Assembly: GCA_963736325.1 (NCBI GenBank)
Contig: CAVTOG010000008.1
Span: forward strand, 372,001 to 436,000
DNA length: 64,000 nucleotides
Source: Actinoallomurus sp963736325
Lineage (GTDB): Bacteria > Actinomycetota > Actinomycetes > Streptosporangiales > Streptosporangiaceae
Direction of reading: 5' to 3'
In this document: piece by piece, positions 19,674-27,784 of the stretch
Numbering within the stretch: the first letter of the stretch is position 1
Layout of the letters: each line of letters opens with the position of its first letter
Program-made: the position numbers and the translations under genes
Notes under the pieces: model-generated
Told to the model about the DNA's origin: nothing
Seen by the model: only the letters and a program-made list of their open reading frames with translations
Databases searched by the model: none

Positions 19674-19710
19674 GTGAAGCCCTTCTGTCGCGGCCGGTGT
19701 CACCAGGACG

Positions 19711-20688
19711 CTATCCGGCCGCCGCCGGAGCCTCAACGGGGTTTTCCGCGGCGCTCGCCGGCAGCGGGTCGCGCTCGCGGAGGGCGAAGAACAGGCGGAG
19801 GACCGCGATCCACACGACGGCCGAGCCGAGCACGTGCACCGCGACCAGGGCCGCTGGGACGCCCGTGAAGTACTGGACGTAGCCGATCGCGCCCTGGGCC
19901 AGCTCGACGGCGAACAGCTCGGCCGCGCGGCGCTGGGCCGCCACCGGCGCGCCGGTCAGGCGCAGGCCCAGCAGGATCGCGAACGTCAGGCCGACCGTCG
20001 CCCAGACGAGGTCCACGTGGAACTGGGTGACCTGCTCGAAATCGAAGGACCAGCGGCGGGCCCGGATGTCGCCGGGGTACTTGTCGGTGCCGGTGACGAT
20101 CGTGCCCGCGATCAGCAGCGCGACGGTCACCGGGATCAGCGCGCGGCCCAGCCACGTCAGCTCGGGGCGTACGGCGCGGTGCGGCGGCGCGTCGCTCTCA
20201 CCCGCCCTGACCCACAGCGCGACGGCCGCGGCGAGCAGCGCGGGGGACAGCAGGAAGTGCAGGGCGACCGTCGCCGGGTGCAGGTCCGTCAGGACGACGA
20301 TGCCGCCCACGATCGCCTGGGCGACCACGCTGAGCGGCTGGACCACGGCGAGCCGTACGAGGACCTTCCGGCGCGGGCGCAGCCGCAGCGCGGCGACGAA
20401 GACCGCCGCGCCGATGGCCAGCACGAGGAATGTCAGCAGGCGGTTGCCGAACTCGATCCCCATGTTGACGGCCGAGTGCTCGGCCGAATGGGTCGGCACC
20501 AGGCTGGTGCCGGTGCACTTGGGCCAGGTGGGGCAGCCGAGCCCCGAGCCGGTGACCCGTACTGCCGCGCCCGTACCCATGATCAGCGCGTTGCCGACCA
20601 CGCTCGCCAGGGCGAGCCTGCTTACGGCGCCCGGTGTGGGGCGCCAGACGACGTCGCGAAGCCGGGTGAGGGTGTTCTCCGATTGCAC
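19711..20688 (-). CDS. ctaA: heme A synthase (COX15/CtaA)
   Basis: Converts heme O to heme A for cytochrome aa3 oxidase. The 325-residue protein has eight predicted helices and the conserved histidines in SAEHSAVNMGIEFGNR, TVALHFLLSPALL, VTQFHVDLVWATVG and AVHVLGSAVV. The pair GCPTWPKC near residue 52 matches the extracellular cysteines of the family. Its functional partner ctaB is 14 kb away; between them lie accessory genes. Confidence 0.92.
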   Translation of the reverse strand: MQSENTLTRLRDVVWRPTPGAVSRLALASVVGNALIMGTGAAVRVTGSGLGCPTWPKCTGTSLVPTHSAEHSAVNMGIEFGNRLLTFLVLAIGAAVFVAALRLRPRRKVLVRLAVVQPLSVVAQAIVGGIVVLTDLHPATVALHFLLSPALLAAAVALWVRAGESDAPPHRAVRPELTWLGRALIPVTVALLIAGTIVTGTDKYPGDIRARRWSFDFEQVTQFHVDLVWATVGLTFAILLGLRLTGAPVAAQRRAAELFAVELAQGAIGYVQYFTGVPAALVAVHVLGSAVVWIAVLRLFFALRERDPLPASAAENPVEAPAAAG

Positions 20689-20737
20689 GTGGCAATCGTA
20701 TGGGCGCTCGCGCGGGCCCCGCCGCCGACCCTCATGA

Positions 20738-21688
20738 TCAGGCTTCCGGAGCCTCCACCGGATTCTTGGCGAACCGGGTCGCGCCCACGCACGCGGTGAT
20801 GACGAGGCCGATCGCGAGCCACTCGTGCCAGCCGAGGAGCTCGCCGAGGAACAGCAGGCCGACCAGGGCGGCGACGGCGGGCTCCATGCTCATCAGGATG
20901 CCGAACAGCCGCGCCGGCACGCGTCGCAGCGCCTCCAGCTCCAGGGTGTACGGGATCACAGACGACAGCACGCCCACCCCGAGCGCGAGGACCAGCAGCT
21001 CGGGCCGGAGCAGTGCCGTGCCGCCCGTGCCGATCCCGGCGGGGAGCATGACGACCGTGCCGACGATGCTCGCGACGGCCAGCCCCGACGTGCCGGAGAA
21101 CCGCCGCCCGGTCGCGCCGCTGAGCACGATGTACGCGGCCCAGCCGGCGGCCGCGAGCAACGCGAACGCCACACCGGCGAGCGTCACGTCGCCCCCACCG
21201 CGGGCGAGCAGCGCGACACCGCCGAGCGCGAGCCCGGCCCACAGCAGGTCGAGCCGCCGCCGGGAGCCGAAGATCGCCACCGAGAGCGGCCCGAGGAACT
21301 CCACGGTCACCGCCACGCCCAGCGGGATGCGCGCAATGGCCTGGTAGAAGGAGAAGTTCATCCCCGCCAGGACCAGCCCGAACAGCACCGCGACCCCGAT
21401 GTCACGCCACGAGTGGGTACGCCGCAGACCGCGCAGGCTGGACCGGTACGTGACACCGAGGACGATCGCCGAGGTGAGCAGGCGCATCATCACGACGGCG
21501 TCCGGCGAGATCTGCGTGAACAGGTTCTTCGCCACACCGGCGCCGACCTGCACCGAGACGATGCCGAGCAGGATCAGCGCGGGCGGCGGCACCGACCCGA
21601 GCGAGAGGCGAAGCCCGGCCGGGCGCGCGCGGAAGCGGCCCGCCCGGCCGTACGGACGTGGGGTGTCGGCGAGGGCCATCGGGGTCAT
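20738..21688 (-). CDS. EamA/RhtA-type transporter
   Basis: A 316-residue ten-helix protein of the drug/metabolite transporter superfamily, with two EamA repeats (LGVAVTVEFLGPLSVAI in the first, SMEPAVAALVGLLFLGE in the second). The second motif is typical of RhtA-like threonine/homoserine exporters. The ATG at 21688 overlaps the ABC permease stop as ATGA and gives a conventional N-terminus. Last gene of an ATPase-permease-EamA operon. The substrate is unknown. Confidence 0.87.
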   Translation of the reverse strand: MTPMALADTPRPYGRAGRFRARPAGLRLSLGSVPPPALILLGIVSVQVGAGVAKNLFTQISPDAVVMMRLLTSAIVLGVTYRSSLRGLRRTHSWRDIGVAVLFGLVLAGMNFSFYQAIARIPLGVAVTVEFLGPLSVAIFGSRRRLDLLWAGLALGGVALLARGGGDVTLAGVAFALLAAAGWAAYIVLSGATGRRFSGTSGLAVASIVGTVVMLPAGIGTGGTALLRPELLVLALGVGVLSSVIPYTLELEALRRVPARLFGILMSMEPAVAALVGLLFLGELLGWHEWLAIGLVITACVGATRFAKNPVEAPEA

Positions 21689-22449
21689 TCCCATCGGAAG
21701 AAGCGTGCCGCGAGCGTGAGGCCGATCATCGCCCATACGGCGAGTATCGCCAGGTCGCGGAGGGGGAGTCCCGCACCGTGCTGTAGCACCTGCCGCAGCC
21801 CGTCGGTGAGTGCGGAGATCGGGAGGAGTTCGAGCGCCGACCGCATGCCGCCGGAGAACTTCGTCAGCGGGAATACGACGCCGCCGAGAACGAGGAGGAG
21901 CAGGTAGACCAGGTTGGCGGCGGCGAGGGTGGCCTCGGCGCGCAGGGTGCCGGCCATCAGGAGGCCGAAGCCGCTGAACGCCGCGGTGCCCAGGAGCAGG
22001 AGGAGGATCGCGGTCAACGGGTCGCCGTGCGGGTGCCAGCCGAGCGCCAGTGCGACGGCGCCGACGAGCACCGCCTGCAGCACCTCGACGAGCACCACGG
22101 TGAGCGACTTGGCGGCGATCAGCCCGGAGCGGGGGAGCGGTGTCGCGCCGAGGCGCTTCAGCACGCCGTACCGGCGTTCGAAGCCGGTGCCGATCGCCTG
22201 GCCGGTGAACGCCGTCGACATCACGGCGAGGGCGAGCACCCCCGGTGTCAGGAAGTCGACCCGGCGGCCCGGCCCCGCGTCCAGCAGCGGCGCCGCGCTG
22301 AAGAGGATCAGCAGCGCCACCGGGATGATCAGGGTGAGCAGCAGCTGCTCGCCGTTGCGCAGGAGGTTGCGCAGCTCGTACGCGGTCTGCGCGCCGATCA
22401 TGCGGTGGACCGGCGCCGCGCCCGGCGCCGGGGTGAAGGTCAGGCTCAC
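21685..22449 (-). CDS. ABC-2 type transporter permease
   Basis: A 254-residue membrane subunit with six hydrophobic segments, typical of ABC-2 exporters (segments LLRNGEQLLLTLIIPVALLI and GTGFERRYGVLKRLGATPL). The GTG at 22449 overlaps the ATPase stop as GTGA. With the adjacent ATPase it forms a simple exporter. In Streptomyces, as I recall, an equivalent pair lies between ctaA and sufR. Confidence 0.9.
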   Translation of the reverse strand: MSLTFTPAPGAAPVHRMIGAQTAYELRNLLRNGEQLLLTLIIPVALLILFSAAPLLDAGPGRRVDFLTPGVLALAVMSTAFTGQAIGTGFERRYGVLKRLGATPLPRSGLIAAKSLTVVLVEVLQAVLVGAVALALGWHPHGDPLTAILLLLLGTAAFSGFGLLMAGTLRAEATLAAANLVYLLLLVLGGVVFPLTKFSGGMRSALELLPISALTDGLRQVLQHGAGLPLRDLAILAVWAMIGLTLAARFFRWE

Positions 22450-23357
22450 GAACGCAGCTCCCGCCCGGTGAATTCGAGGAAGACGTCTTCGAGGGTGCGG
22501 CGCTCGATGCGCAGGTCTTCGGGCATCACGCCGTGAGAGGCGCACCAGGCCGTCACGGAGGCCAGGAGCTCGGGCACCAGGTCGCCCTCGATCATGTAGT
22601 GGCCGGGCGGCGACTCTTTGGCGATGGTCGTGGCCGGGAGCGCGGACAGCAGCTCCTCCAGGCCGAGCCCGGGGCGGGCGCGGAAGCGCAGCTGGCGCTC
22701 GGCGCCGGTCAGCTCCTGCGGGCTGCCGCTGGCGATGACCACGCCGCGGTCGATGATCAGGACCTGGTCGGAGAGGCGCTCGGCCTCCTCCATGTGGTGG
22801 GTCGTCAGGATCACCGCGACGCCGGACGCCCTCAGCTCCTCGACCAGCTCCCACGCGGCGTGCCGGGCCTGCGGGTCGAGGCCTGCGGTCGGCTCGTCGA
22901 GGAAGACCAGCTCCGGCCGTCCGATGACGGCGGCGGCCAGGGACAGCCGCTGCTGCTGGCCGCCGGACATCCGCCGGTACGGGGTGCGGGCGCACGCGTC
23001 GAGCCCGAGGCGTTCCATCAGGGCCGCCGGGTCCAGCGGATTCGCGTAGAAGCTCGCGATCAGCCGGAGGAACTCCCCGGGCCGCGCGCTCGTGGGAATG
23101 CCTCCGGACTGGAGCATCACGCCGACGCGCGCTCTCAGCGAGGGGTCGGCGGGGTCGAGGCCGAGCACGCGTACGGTGCCCGCGTCGGCGCGCCGGTAGC
23201 CCTCACAGATCTCGACCGTCGTGGTCTTGCCCGCGCCATTCGGCCCGAGGAGCGCCGTCACGGCGCTCTGACCGGCCATGAACGAGAGGCCGTCGGCGGC
23301 GGTGACGGTTCCATACCGCTTGACCAGGCCGTTCACTTCCACGGCGAGGGGAGTCAT
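22446..23357 (-). CDS. ABC transporter ATP-binding protein (drug-export type)
   Basis: A 303-residue ATPase with Walker A LGPNGAGKTTT (about residue 38), signature MSGGQQQRLSL, Walker B LVFLDEPTAGLD and the H-loop ILTTHHM. The C-terminal extension of about 90 residues is typical of DrrA/CcmA-like exporters. The ATG at 23357 begins MTPLAVEVNGLVKRYG; longer readings add unlike residues. First gene of the leftward operon, divergent from argF across 110 nt. Confidence 0.92.
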   Translation of the reverse strand: MTPLAVEVNGLVKRYGTVTAADGLSFMAGQSAVTALLGPNGAGKTTTVEICEGYRRADAGTVRVLGLDPADPSLRARVGVMLQSGGIPTSARPGEFLRLIASFYANPLDPAALMERLGLDACARTPYRRMSGGQQQRLSLAAAVIGRPELVFLDEPTAGLDPQARHAAWELVEELRASGVAVILTTHHMEEAERLSDQVLIIDRGVVIASGSPQELTGAERQLRFRARPGLGLEELLSALPATTIAKESPPGHYMIEGDLVPELLASVTAWCASHGVMPEDLRIERRTLEDVFLEFTGRELRS

Positions 23358-23413
23358 GGTACTGAGTGTAATTGTGGAGTGGTCATCACGAGGCTCCACC
23401 CCCAGACTTCGGA

Positions 23414-23437
23414 TGCATATCGATTCGCCGATGCGCA
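23414..23437. promoter_or_regulatory. possible ArgR-like inverted repeat upstream of argF
   Basis: TGCATATCG and CGATGCGCA are inverted copies (7 of 9 positions match) separated by 6 nt and lie 30-54 nt upstream of argF. TGCATA-type half-sites recall actinobacterial ARG boxes. Weak evidence; it could be part of either divergent promoter. Confidence 0.3.
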
Positions 23438-23467
23438 TACGGATACAGTACGACTTCGGGAGGTCTC

Positions 23468-24460
23468 ATGCTGAGCGGCCGGAGCTTCGTCAAAGAACTC
23501 GACCTGACCACGGAGGAGTTCGAGTCCCTTCTCACGCTGTCCGCCGAGCTGAAGGCCGCCAAGAAGGCGCGCACGGAGCGGCAGGCCCTCACCGGGCTCA
23601 ACATCGCGCTGGTCTTCGAGAAGACCTCGACCCGCACCCGCAGTGCGTTCGAGGTCGCGGCGTACGACCAGGGTGCCCACGTCACCTACCTCGACCCGTC
23701 GGGCTCGCAGCTCGGGCACAAGGAGTCGATCCGCGACACCGGGCGGGTGCTGGGCCGGATGTTCGACGGCATCCAGTTCCGCGGCAAGCGCCAGTCCGAC
23801 ATCGAGATCCTGGCCGCGCACGCCGGCGTTCCGGTGTGGAACGGCCTGACCGACGAGTGGCACCCCACGCAGAGCCTGTGCGACGTGTTCACGATGGTCG
23901 AGAGCGCCGGACGGCCGGCACGTGAGATCGGCTTCGCCTACCTCGGCGACGCGCGCGGCAACATGGGCAACTCCCTGCTCGTCACGGGCGCCCTGCTCGG
24001 CATGGACGTACGCATCGTCGCGCCGCCGGCCCTTCTCCCGTCCGCGGGCGTCCAGGCCGCCGCGAGGGATCTCGCCGCGCGCAGCGGCGCCCGACTCACC
24101 CTCACCGGCGACGTCGGGGAGGGCGTGCGCGGCGCCGACTTCGTGCACACCGACGTGTGGGTCTCGATGGGCGAGCCGACGGAGGTCTGGGCCGAGCGCA
24201 TCGCCCTGCTGCGGCCCTACCAGGTGAACACCGGCGTGCTGGGGGCGACCGGCAACCCGGATGTGCGGTTCATGCACTGCCTGCCGGCCTTCCACAACCG
24301 CGAGACCGCGGTCGGCGAGCGGATCCATGAGGAGTTCGGCCTCGACGGCCTGGAGGTCACCGAGGAGGTCTTCGAGTCCACGGCGTCGATCGTCTTCGAC
24401 CAGGCGGAGAACCGCCTGCACACGATCAAGGCGGTGCTGGTGGCGACGCTCGGCGGCTGA
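23468..24460 (+). CDS. argF: ornithine carbamoyltransferase
   Basis: Condenses ornithine and carbamoyl phosphate to citrulline in arginine biosynthesis. The 330-residue protein has the carbamoyl-phosphate motif EKTSTRTRSAFE (residues about 51-62), DEWHPTQ, and the ornithine-binding MHCLPAFHNRET. The ATG at 23468 follows an excellent GGGAGG ribosome site; the open frame upstream lacks conserved residues. It stands alone, away from any other arg gene in the window, and divergent from the ABC ATPase gene. A catabolic role is not supported by context. Confidence 0.94.
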   Translation: MLSGRSFVKELDLTTEEFESLLTLSAELKAAKKARTERQALTGLNIALVFEKTSTRTRSAFEVAAYDQGAHVTYLDPSGSQLGHKESIRDTGRVLGRMFDGIQFRGKRQSDIEILAAHAGVPVWNGLTDEWHPTQSLCDVFTMVESAGRPAREIGFAYLGDARGNMGNSLLVTGALLGMDVRIVAPPALLPSAGVQAAARDLAARSGARLTLTGDVGEGVRGADFVHTDVWVSMGEPTEVWAERIALLRPYQVNTGVLGATGNPDVRFMHCLPAFHNRETAVGERIHEEFGLDGLEVTEEVFESTASIVFDQAENRLHTIKAVLVATLGG

Positions 24461-24496
24461 CGCTTCGGCCCCCGTCGAAGGAATCCCGGGCCACGC

Positions 24497-25552
24497 TTGG
24501 GCGATGGTAAGCACGGAGATCGAGGCCGGGCGCGGGCGCGGCGATCCCTCGTACCCTCCTCGCTGGCCCTGCTGCAGGCGACCGCGCCCGAGCCGGGGGC
24601 ACGTGCGCGCGCCGTGGGCGTGTGGGGCGGGGTCGCCGGCGTCGCGGCGGCCTCCGGCCCGGTGGTCGGCGGGGCGCTCACCCAGGCCCTGAGCTGGCGG
24701 GTGGTCTTCTTCCTCAACGTGCCGCTCGGCCTGCTCGCCCTGCTGCTGACCGTCCGCCACGTCGCGCGCCCGGAGGGCCATGGCCGCCGCGGCTTCGACC
24801 TGCCGGGCCAGGCGTCGGCCGTCGCGGCCCTCGGCGTCCTGACGTTCGCCCTGATCGGCGCGCGAGGCCGCGGCTGGACCTCGCCCGTCGTCCTCTGCGG
24901 GCTCGCCGCGGCGGCCCTGCTCGCCGCCCTCTTCGTCGCCGCCGAGCGCCGGTCGGCCGTCCCGATGCTCCCGCCGGGCCTGTTCCGTTCCCGTTCGTTC
25001 TCCGGCGGCGGCGCGATCGGGCTGCTGATCAATCTCGGCTTCTACGGCCAGCTCTTCGTCGTGAGCCTGTACTTCCAGCGGGAGAAGGGGATGAGCCCGG
25101 CGCTCGCCGGCGCGGCGCTGCTGCCGGAGGGGATCCTGGTGTCGCTCGGGTCGTTCCTGTCCGGGCGCCTGACGAGCCGATCCGGCACCGTGCCGACGAT
25201 GCTGATCGGGTTGTTCACGGGGGCCGCGGGGCTGCTGGGGCTGATGGTGGCAGGGGAGCACACGCCGTACGCGCTGCTCGTCGTGCCGTTGATGGCGGCC
25301 GGGTTCGGGATGTCCTTCACCCTGCCGGCCGTCACGACGACCGTCGTCGAGGCCGCTCCGCCGGACCGCGCGGGCGTCGCCTCGGGCGCGATCAACGCGA
25401 GCCGTCAGGTCGGGAGCACCGTCGGCGTCGCCTTGATCGGCACTCTGGGAGCCTCGGCCGGCACTCCGTACGCGATGGCCGCGGCCGGGGCCGTCTTCCT
25501 CACGGGGGCGTTCGTCGCCGTTACTCTGTGTGGGACGCCGCAGGTGAGGTAA
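24497..25552 (+). pseudogene. 5'-truncated DHA2-type MFS exporter
   Basis: The frame matches a DHA2 (14-helix) drug exporter only from helix 4 (VPSSLALLQATAPEPGARAR, then GVAAASGPVVGGALTQ, motif C). Roughly 110-120 N-terminal residues, including helices 1-3 and motif A, are missing. The region before it (24461-24540), just after argF, has no similarity to the lost part and no good ribosome site. The rest is intact to the last helix, so this is either a recent 5' deletion or a non-functional remnant. Confidence 0.75.
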
Positions 25553-25563
25553 GGGTGCCCTAA
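25545..25563. promoter_or_regulatory. IdeR/DtxR-like iron box upstream of sufR
   Basis: TGAGGTAAGGGTGCCCTAA matches the classic iron-box consensus TTAGGTTAGGCTAACCTAA at 14 of 19 positions. It straddles the end of the truncated MFS frame and lies about 60 nt before the sufR start. DtxR/IdeR control of suf operons is known in some actinobacteria. Confidence 0.5.
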
Positions 25564-25611
25564 GTGACGGGGATTACCGTCGTTCGTTTGTCCAGGGGAA
25601 GGAATTAGGCC

Positions 25612-25626
25612 ACACTGATGTTGTGA
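25612..25626. promoter_or_regulatory. SufR-type operator overlapping the sufR start
   Basis: ACACT-GATGT-TGTGA fits the ACACT-N5-TGTGA pattern that I recall for actinobacterial SufR. It covers the sufR GTG start codon (25623-25625), so SufR binding would block its own transcript. A TAGGCC element at 25606-25611 could be the -10 box. Confidence 0.6.
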
Positions 25627-26375
25627 AAAAGGTGACCGAGGCGAGCGAAGCAGCGACGGCGCATGCCGGCGTGCCCGCGTTCGGTCCCAGCCACTCCGAG
25701 CGCACCACGCGAGCGCGAGTGGCTCGCTTGATCCTTGAATATGGTCCCATCAGCGCTTCATCGCTCGGACAGCGGCTCGGGCTCACGCCCGCGGCCGTAC
25801 GCCGCCACCTCGACGCCCTTCTCGGCGACGAGATGATCGAGGAGCGAGCCTGCCGGCCGGAGGCGAGGCGAGGGCGCGGTCGCCCCGCCAAGCTCTTCGT
25901 CATCACCGACGCCGGTCGCAGCGCTTTCGAGCACGCCTATGACGATCTCGCCCGCAGCGCCCTGCGATTCCTCGCGGAGCGGCTCGGTGAGGAGGCCGTC
26001 GCGGAGTTCTCACGCAGTCAGGTGAGCGACCTCGAGGCGCGTTACGGCACGGCGATGAGCGCGGTTCCCCCACAGCAGAGGGTGCGCGCGCTGGCGGAGG
26101 CGCTGTCCGCGGACGGCTACGCCGCCTCGTCCACCACGGCTCCGGCCGGTGGCCTGCAGCTTTGTCAGCACCACTGCCCGGTCGCGCACGTCGCGGCCAG
26201 CTTCCCGCAGTTGTGCGAGGCCGAGACGGCGGCGTTCGGGCGGTTGCTCGGCGTCCCGGTGCAGAGGCTCGCGACCATCGCTCATGGCGACGGCATATGC
26301 ACGACCCACGTGACCGCGCGTGAACTGACCAAGAAACACGACGATGAACGAGAGTCCGGAGGTGCCTCCGCATGA
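25623..26375 (+). CDS. sufR: SufR iron-sulfur cluster-sensing repressor
   Basis: A 250-residue DeoR/ArsR-type winged-helix regulator heading the suf operon. The HTH covers residues 27-75 (LGQRLGLTPAAVRRHLDALL). The C-terminal part holds the expected Fe-S ligands: CQHHC around residue 180, a further Cys in PQLCEAE and another in GDGICTTH. Holo-SufR represses suf; loss of the cluster derepresses it. It starts with GTG and its stop overlaps sufB as ATGA. Autoregulation is likely through the operator over its start codon. Confidence 0.92.
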   Translation: MKKVTEASEAATAHAGVPAFGPSHSERTTRARVARLILEYGPISASSLGQRLGLTPAAVRRHLDALLGDEMIEERACRPEARRGRGRPAKLFVITDAGRSAFEHAYDDLARSALRFLAERLGEEAVAEFSRSQVSDLEARYGTAMSAVPPQQRVRALAEALSADGYAASSTTAPAGGLQLCQHHCPVAHVAASFPQLCEAETAAFGRLLGVPVQRLATIAHGDGICTTHVTARELTKKHDDERESGGASA

Positions 26376-27784
26376 CCACGGCAGCCCATCCTGAGCTCGA
26401 AGGGCTCGGGAAGTACAAGTTCGGCTGGGCCGATTCCGACGTGGCCGGTGCATCAGCCCGTCGCGGGTTGTCCGACGAGGTCGTCCGCGACATCTCGGCG
26501 AAGAAGAACGAGCCCGAATGGATGCTCGACCTTCGCCTGAAGGGCCTGCGCCTGTTCGGCAAGAAGCCGATGCCGACCTGGGGTTCCGACCTCAGCGGGA
26601 TCGACTTCGACAACATCAAGTACTTCGTCCGCTCGACGGAGAAGCAGGCCACGACCTGGGACGAGCTCCCGGCCGACATCAAGAACACCTACGACAAGCT
26701 CGGCATCCCCGAGGCGGAGAAGCAGCGCCTCATCGCGGGTGTCGCCGCCCAGTACGAGTCCGAGGTCGTCTACCACCAGATCCGTGAGGACCTGGAGCAG
26801 CAGGGCGTCCTCTTCCTCGACACCGACACGGGCCTGCGCGAGCACCCGGAGATCTTCCAGGAGTACTTCGGCTCCGTGATCCCGGTCGGCGACAACAAGT
26901 TCGCCGCGCTCAACTCGGCCGTCTGGTCGGGCGGTTCGTTCATCTACGTGCCGCCGGGCGTCAACGTCGAGATCCCGCTCCAGGCCTACTTCCGGATCAA
27001 CACCGAGAACATGGGCCAGTTCGAGCGGACGCTGATCATCGTCGACGAGGGCGCGTACGTCCATTACGTCGAGGGCTGCACCGCGCCGATCTACAAGTCC
27101 GACTCGCTGCACTCGGCCGTCGTCGAGATCATCGTGAAGAAGGACGCGCGTTGCCGCTACACGACCATCCAGAACTGGTCGAACAACGTCTACAACCTCG
27201 TGACCAAGCGCGCCGTCTGCTACGAGGGCGCCACCATGGAGTGGGTCGACGGCAACATCGGCTCCAAGGTCACGATGAAGTACCCGGCCGTCTACCTCAT
27301 GGGCGAGCACGCCAAGGGTGAGACGCTGTCCATCGCCTTCGCGGGCGAGGGCCAGCACCAGGACGCCGGCGCCAAGATGGTGCACGCCGCGCCGAACACC
27401 TCCTCGACGATCATCTCCAAGTCGGTGGCGCGCGGCGGCGGCCGTACGAGCTATCGCGGCCTGGTCCAGGTCCAGGAAGGCGCCGAGCACTCCAAGTCCA
27501 CGGTGAAGTGCGACGCGCTGCTGGTCGACCAGATCAGCCGCTCCGACACCTACCCGTACGTCGACGTCCGCGAGGACGACGTCGAGATGGGCCACGAGGC
27601 GACCGTCTCGAAGGTCTCGGAGAACCAGCTGTTCTACCTGATGAGCCGCGGGCTCACCGAAGATGAGGCCATGGCCATGATCGTGCGCGGGTTCGTCGAG
27701 CCCATCGCGCGCGAGCTGCCCATGGAGTACGCCCTCGAGCTGAACCGGCTCATCGAGCTTCAGATGGAAGGAGCCGTCGGCTGA
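26372..27784 (+). CDS. sufB: Fe-S cluster assembly scaffold SufB
   Basis: A 470-residue scaffold subunit of the SufBCD complex on which Fe-S clusters are assembled. Conserved stretches include LNSAVWSGGSFIYVPPGV, VEGCTAPIY and RGGGRTSYRGLVQV; the C-terminal SEVSxNQLFYLMSRG-type region is present as KVSENQLFYLMSRG. No intein or insertion interrupts it, unlike mycobacterial SufB. It overlaps sufR by 4 nt and sufD by 1 nt. Confidence 0.97.
   Translation: MTTAAHPELEGLGKYKFGWADSDVAGASARRGLSDEVVRDISAKKNEPEWMLDLRLKGLRLFGKKPMPTWGSDLSGIDFDNIKYFVRSTEKQATTWDELPADIKNTYDKLGIPEAEKQRLIAGVAAQYESEVVYHQIREDLEQQGVLFLDTDTGLREHPEIFQEYFGSVIPVGDNKFAALNSAVWSGGSFIYVPPGVNVEIPLQAYFRINTENMGQFERTLIIVDEGAYVHYVEGCTAPIYKSDSLHSAVVEIIVKKDARCRYTTIQNWSNNVYNLVTKRAVCYEGATMEWVDGNIGSKVTMKYPAVYLMGEHAKGETLSIAFAGEGQHQDAGAKMVHAAPNTSSTIISKSVARGGGRTSYRGLVQVQEGAEHSKSTVKCDALLVDQISRSDTYPYVDVREDDVEMGHEATVSKVSENQLFYLMSRGLTEDEAMAMIVRGFVEPIARELPMEYALELNRLIELQMEGAVG

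Noticed and set aside
23354..25261. 635-codon open frame on the minus strand
   Set aside because: Antisense to argF and the truncated MFS gene; low-complexity Arg/Gly/Ala/Pro content and no conserved motif.
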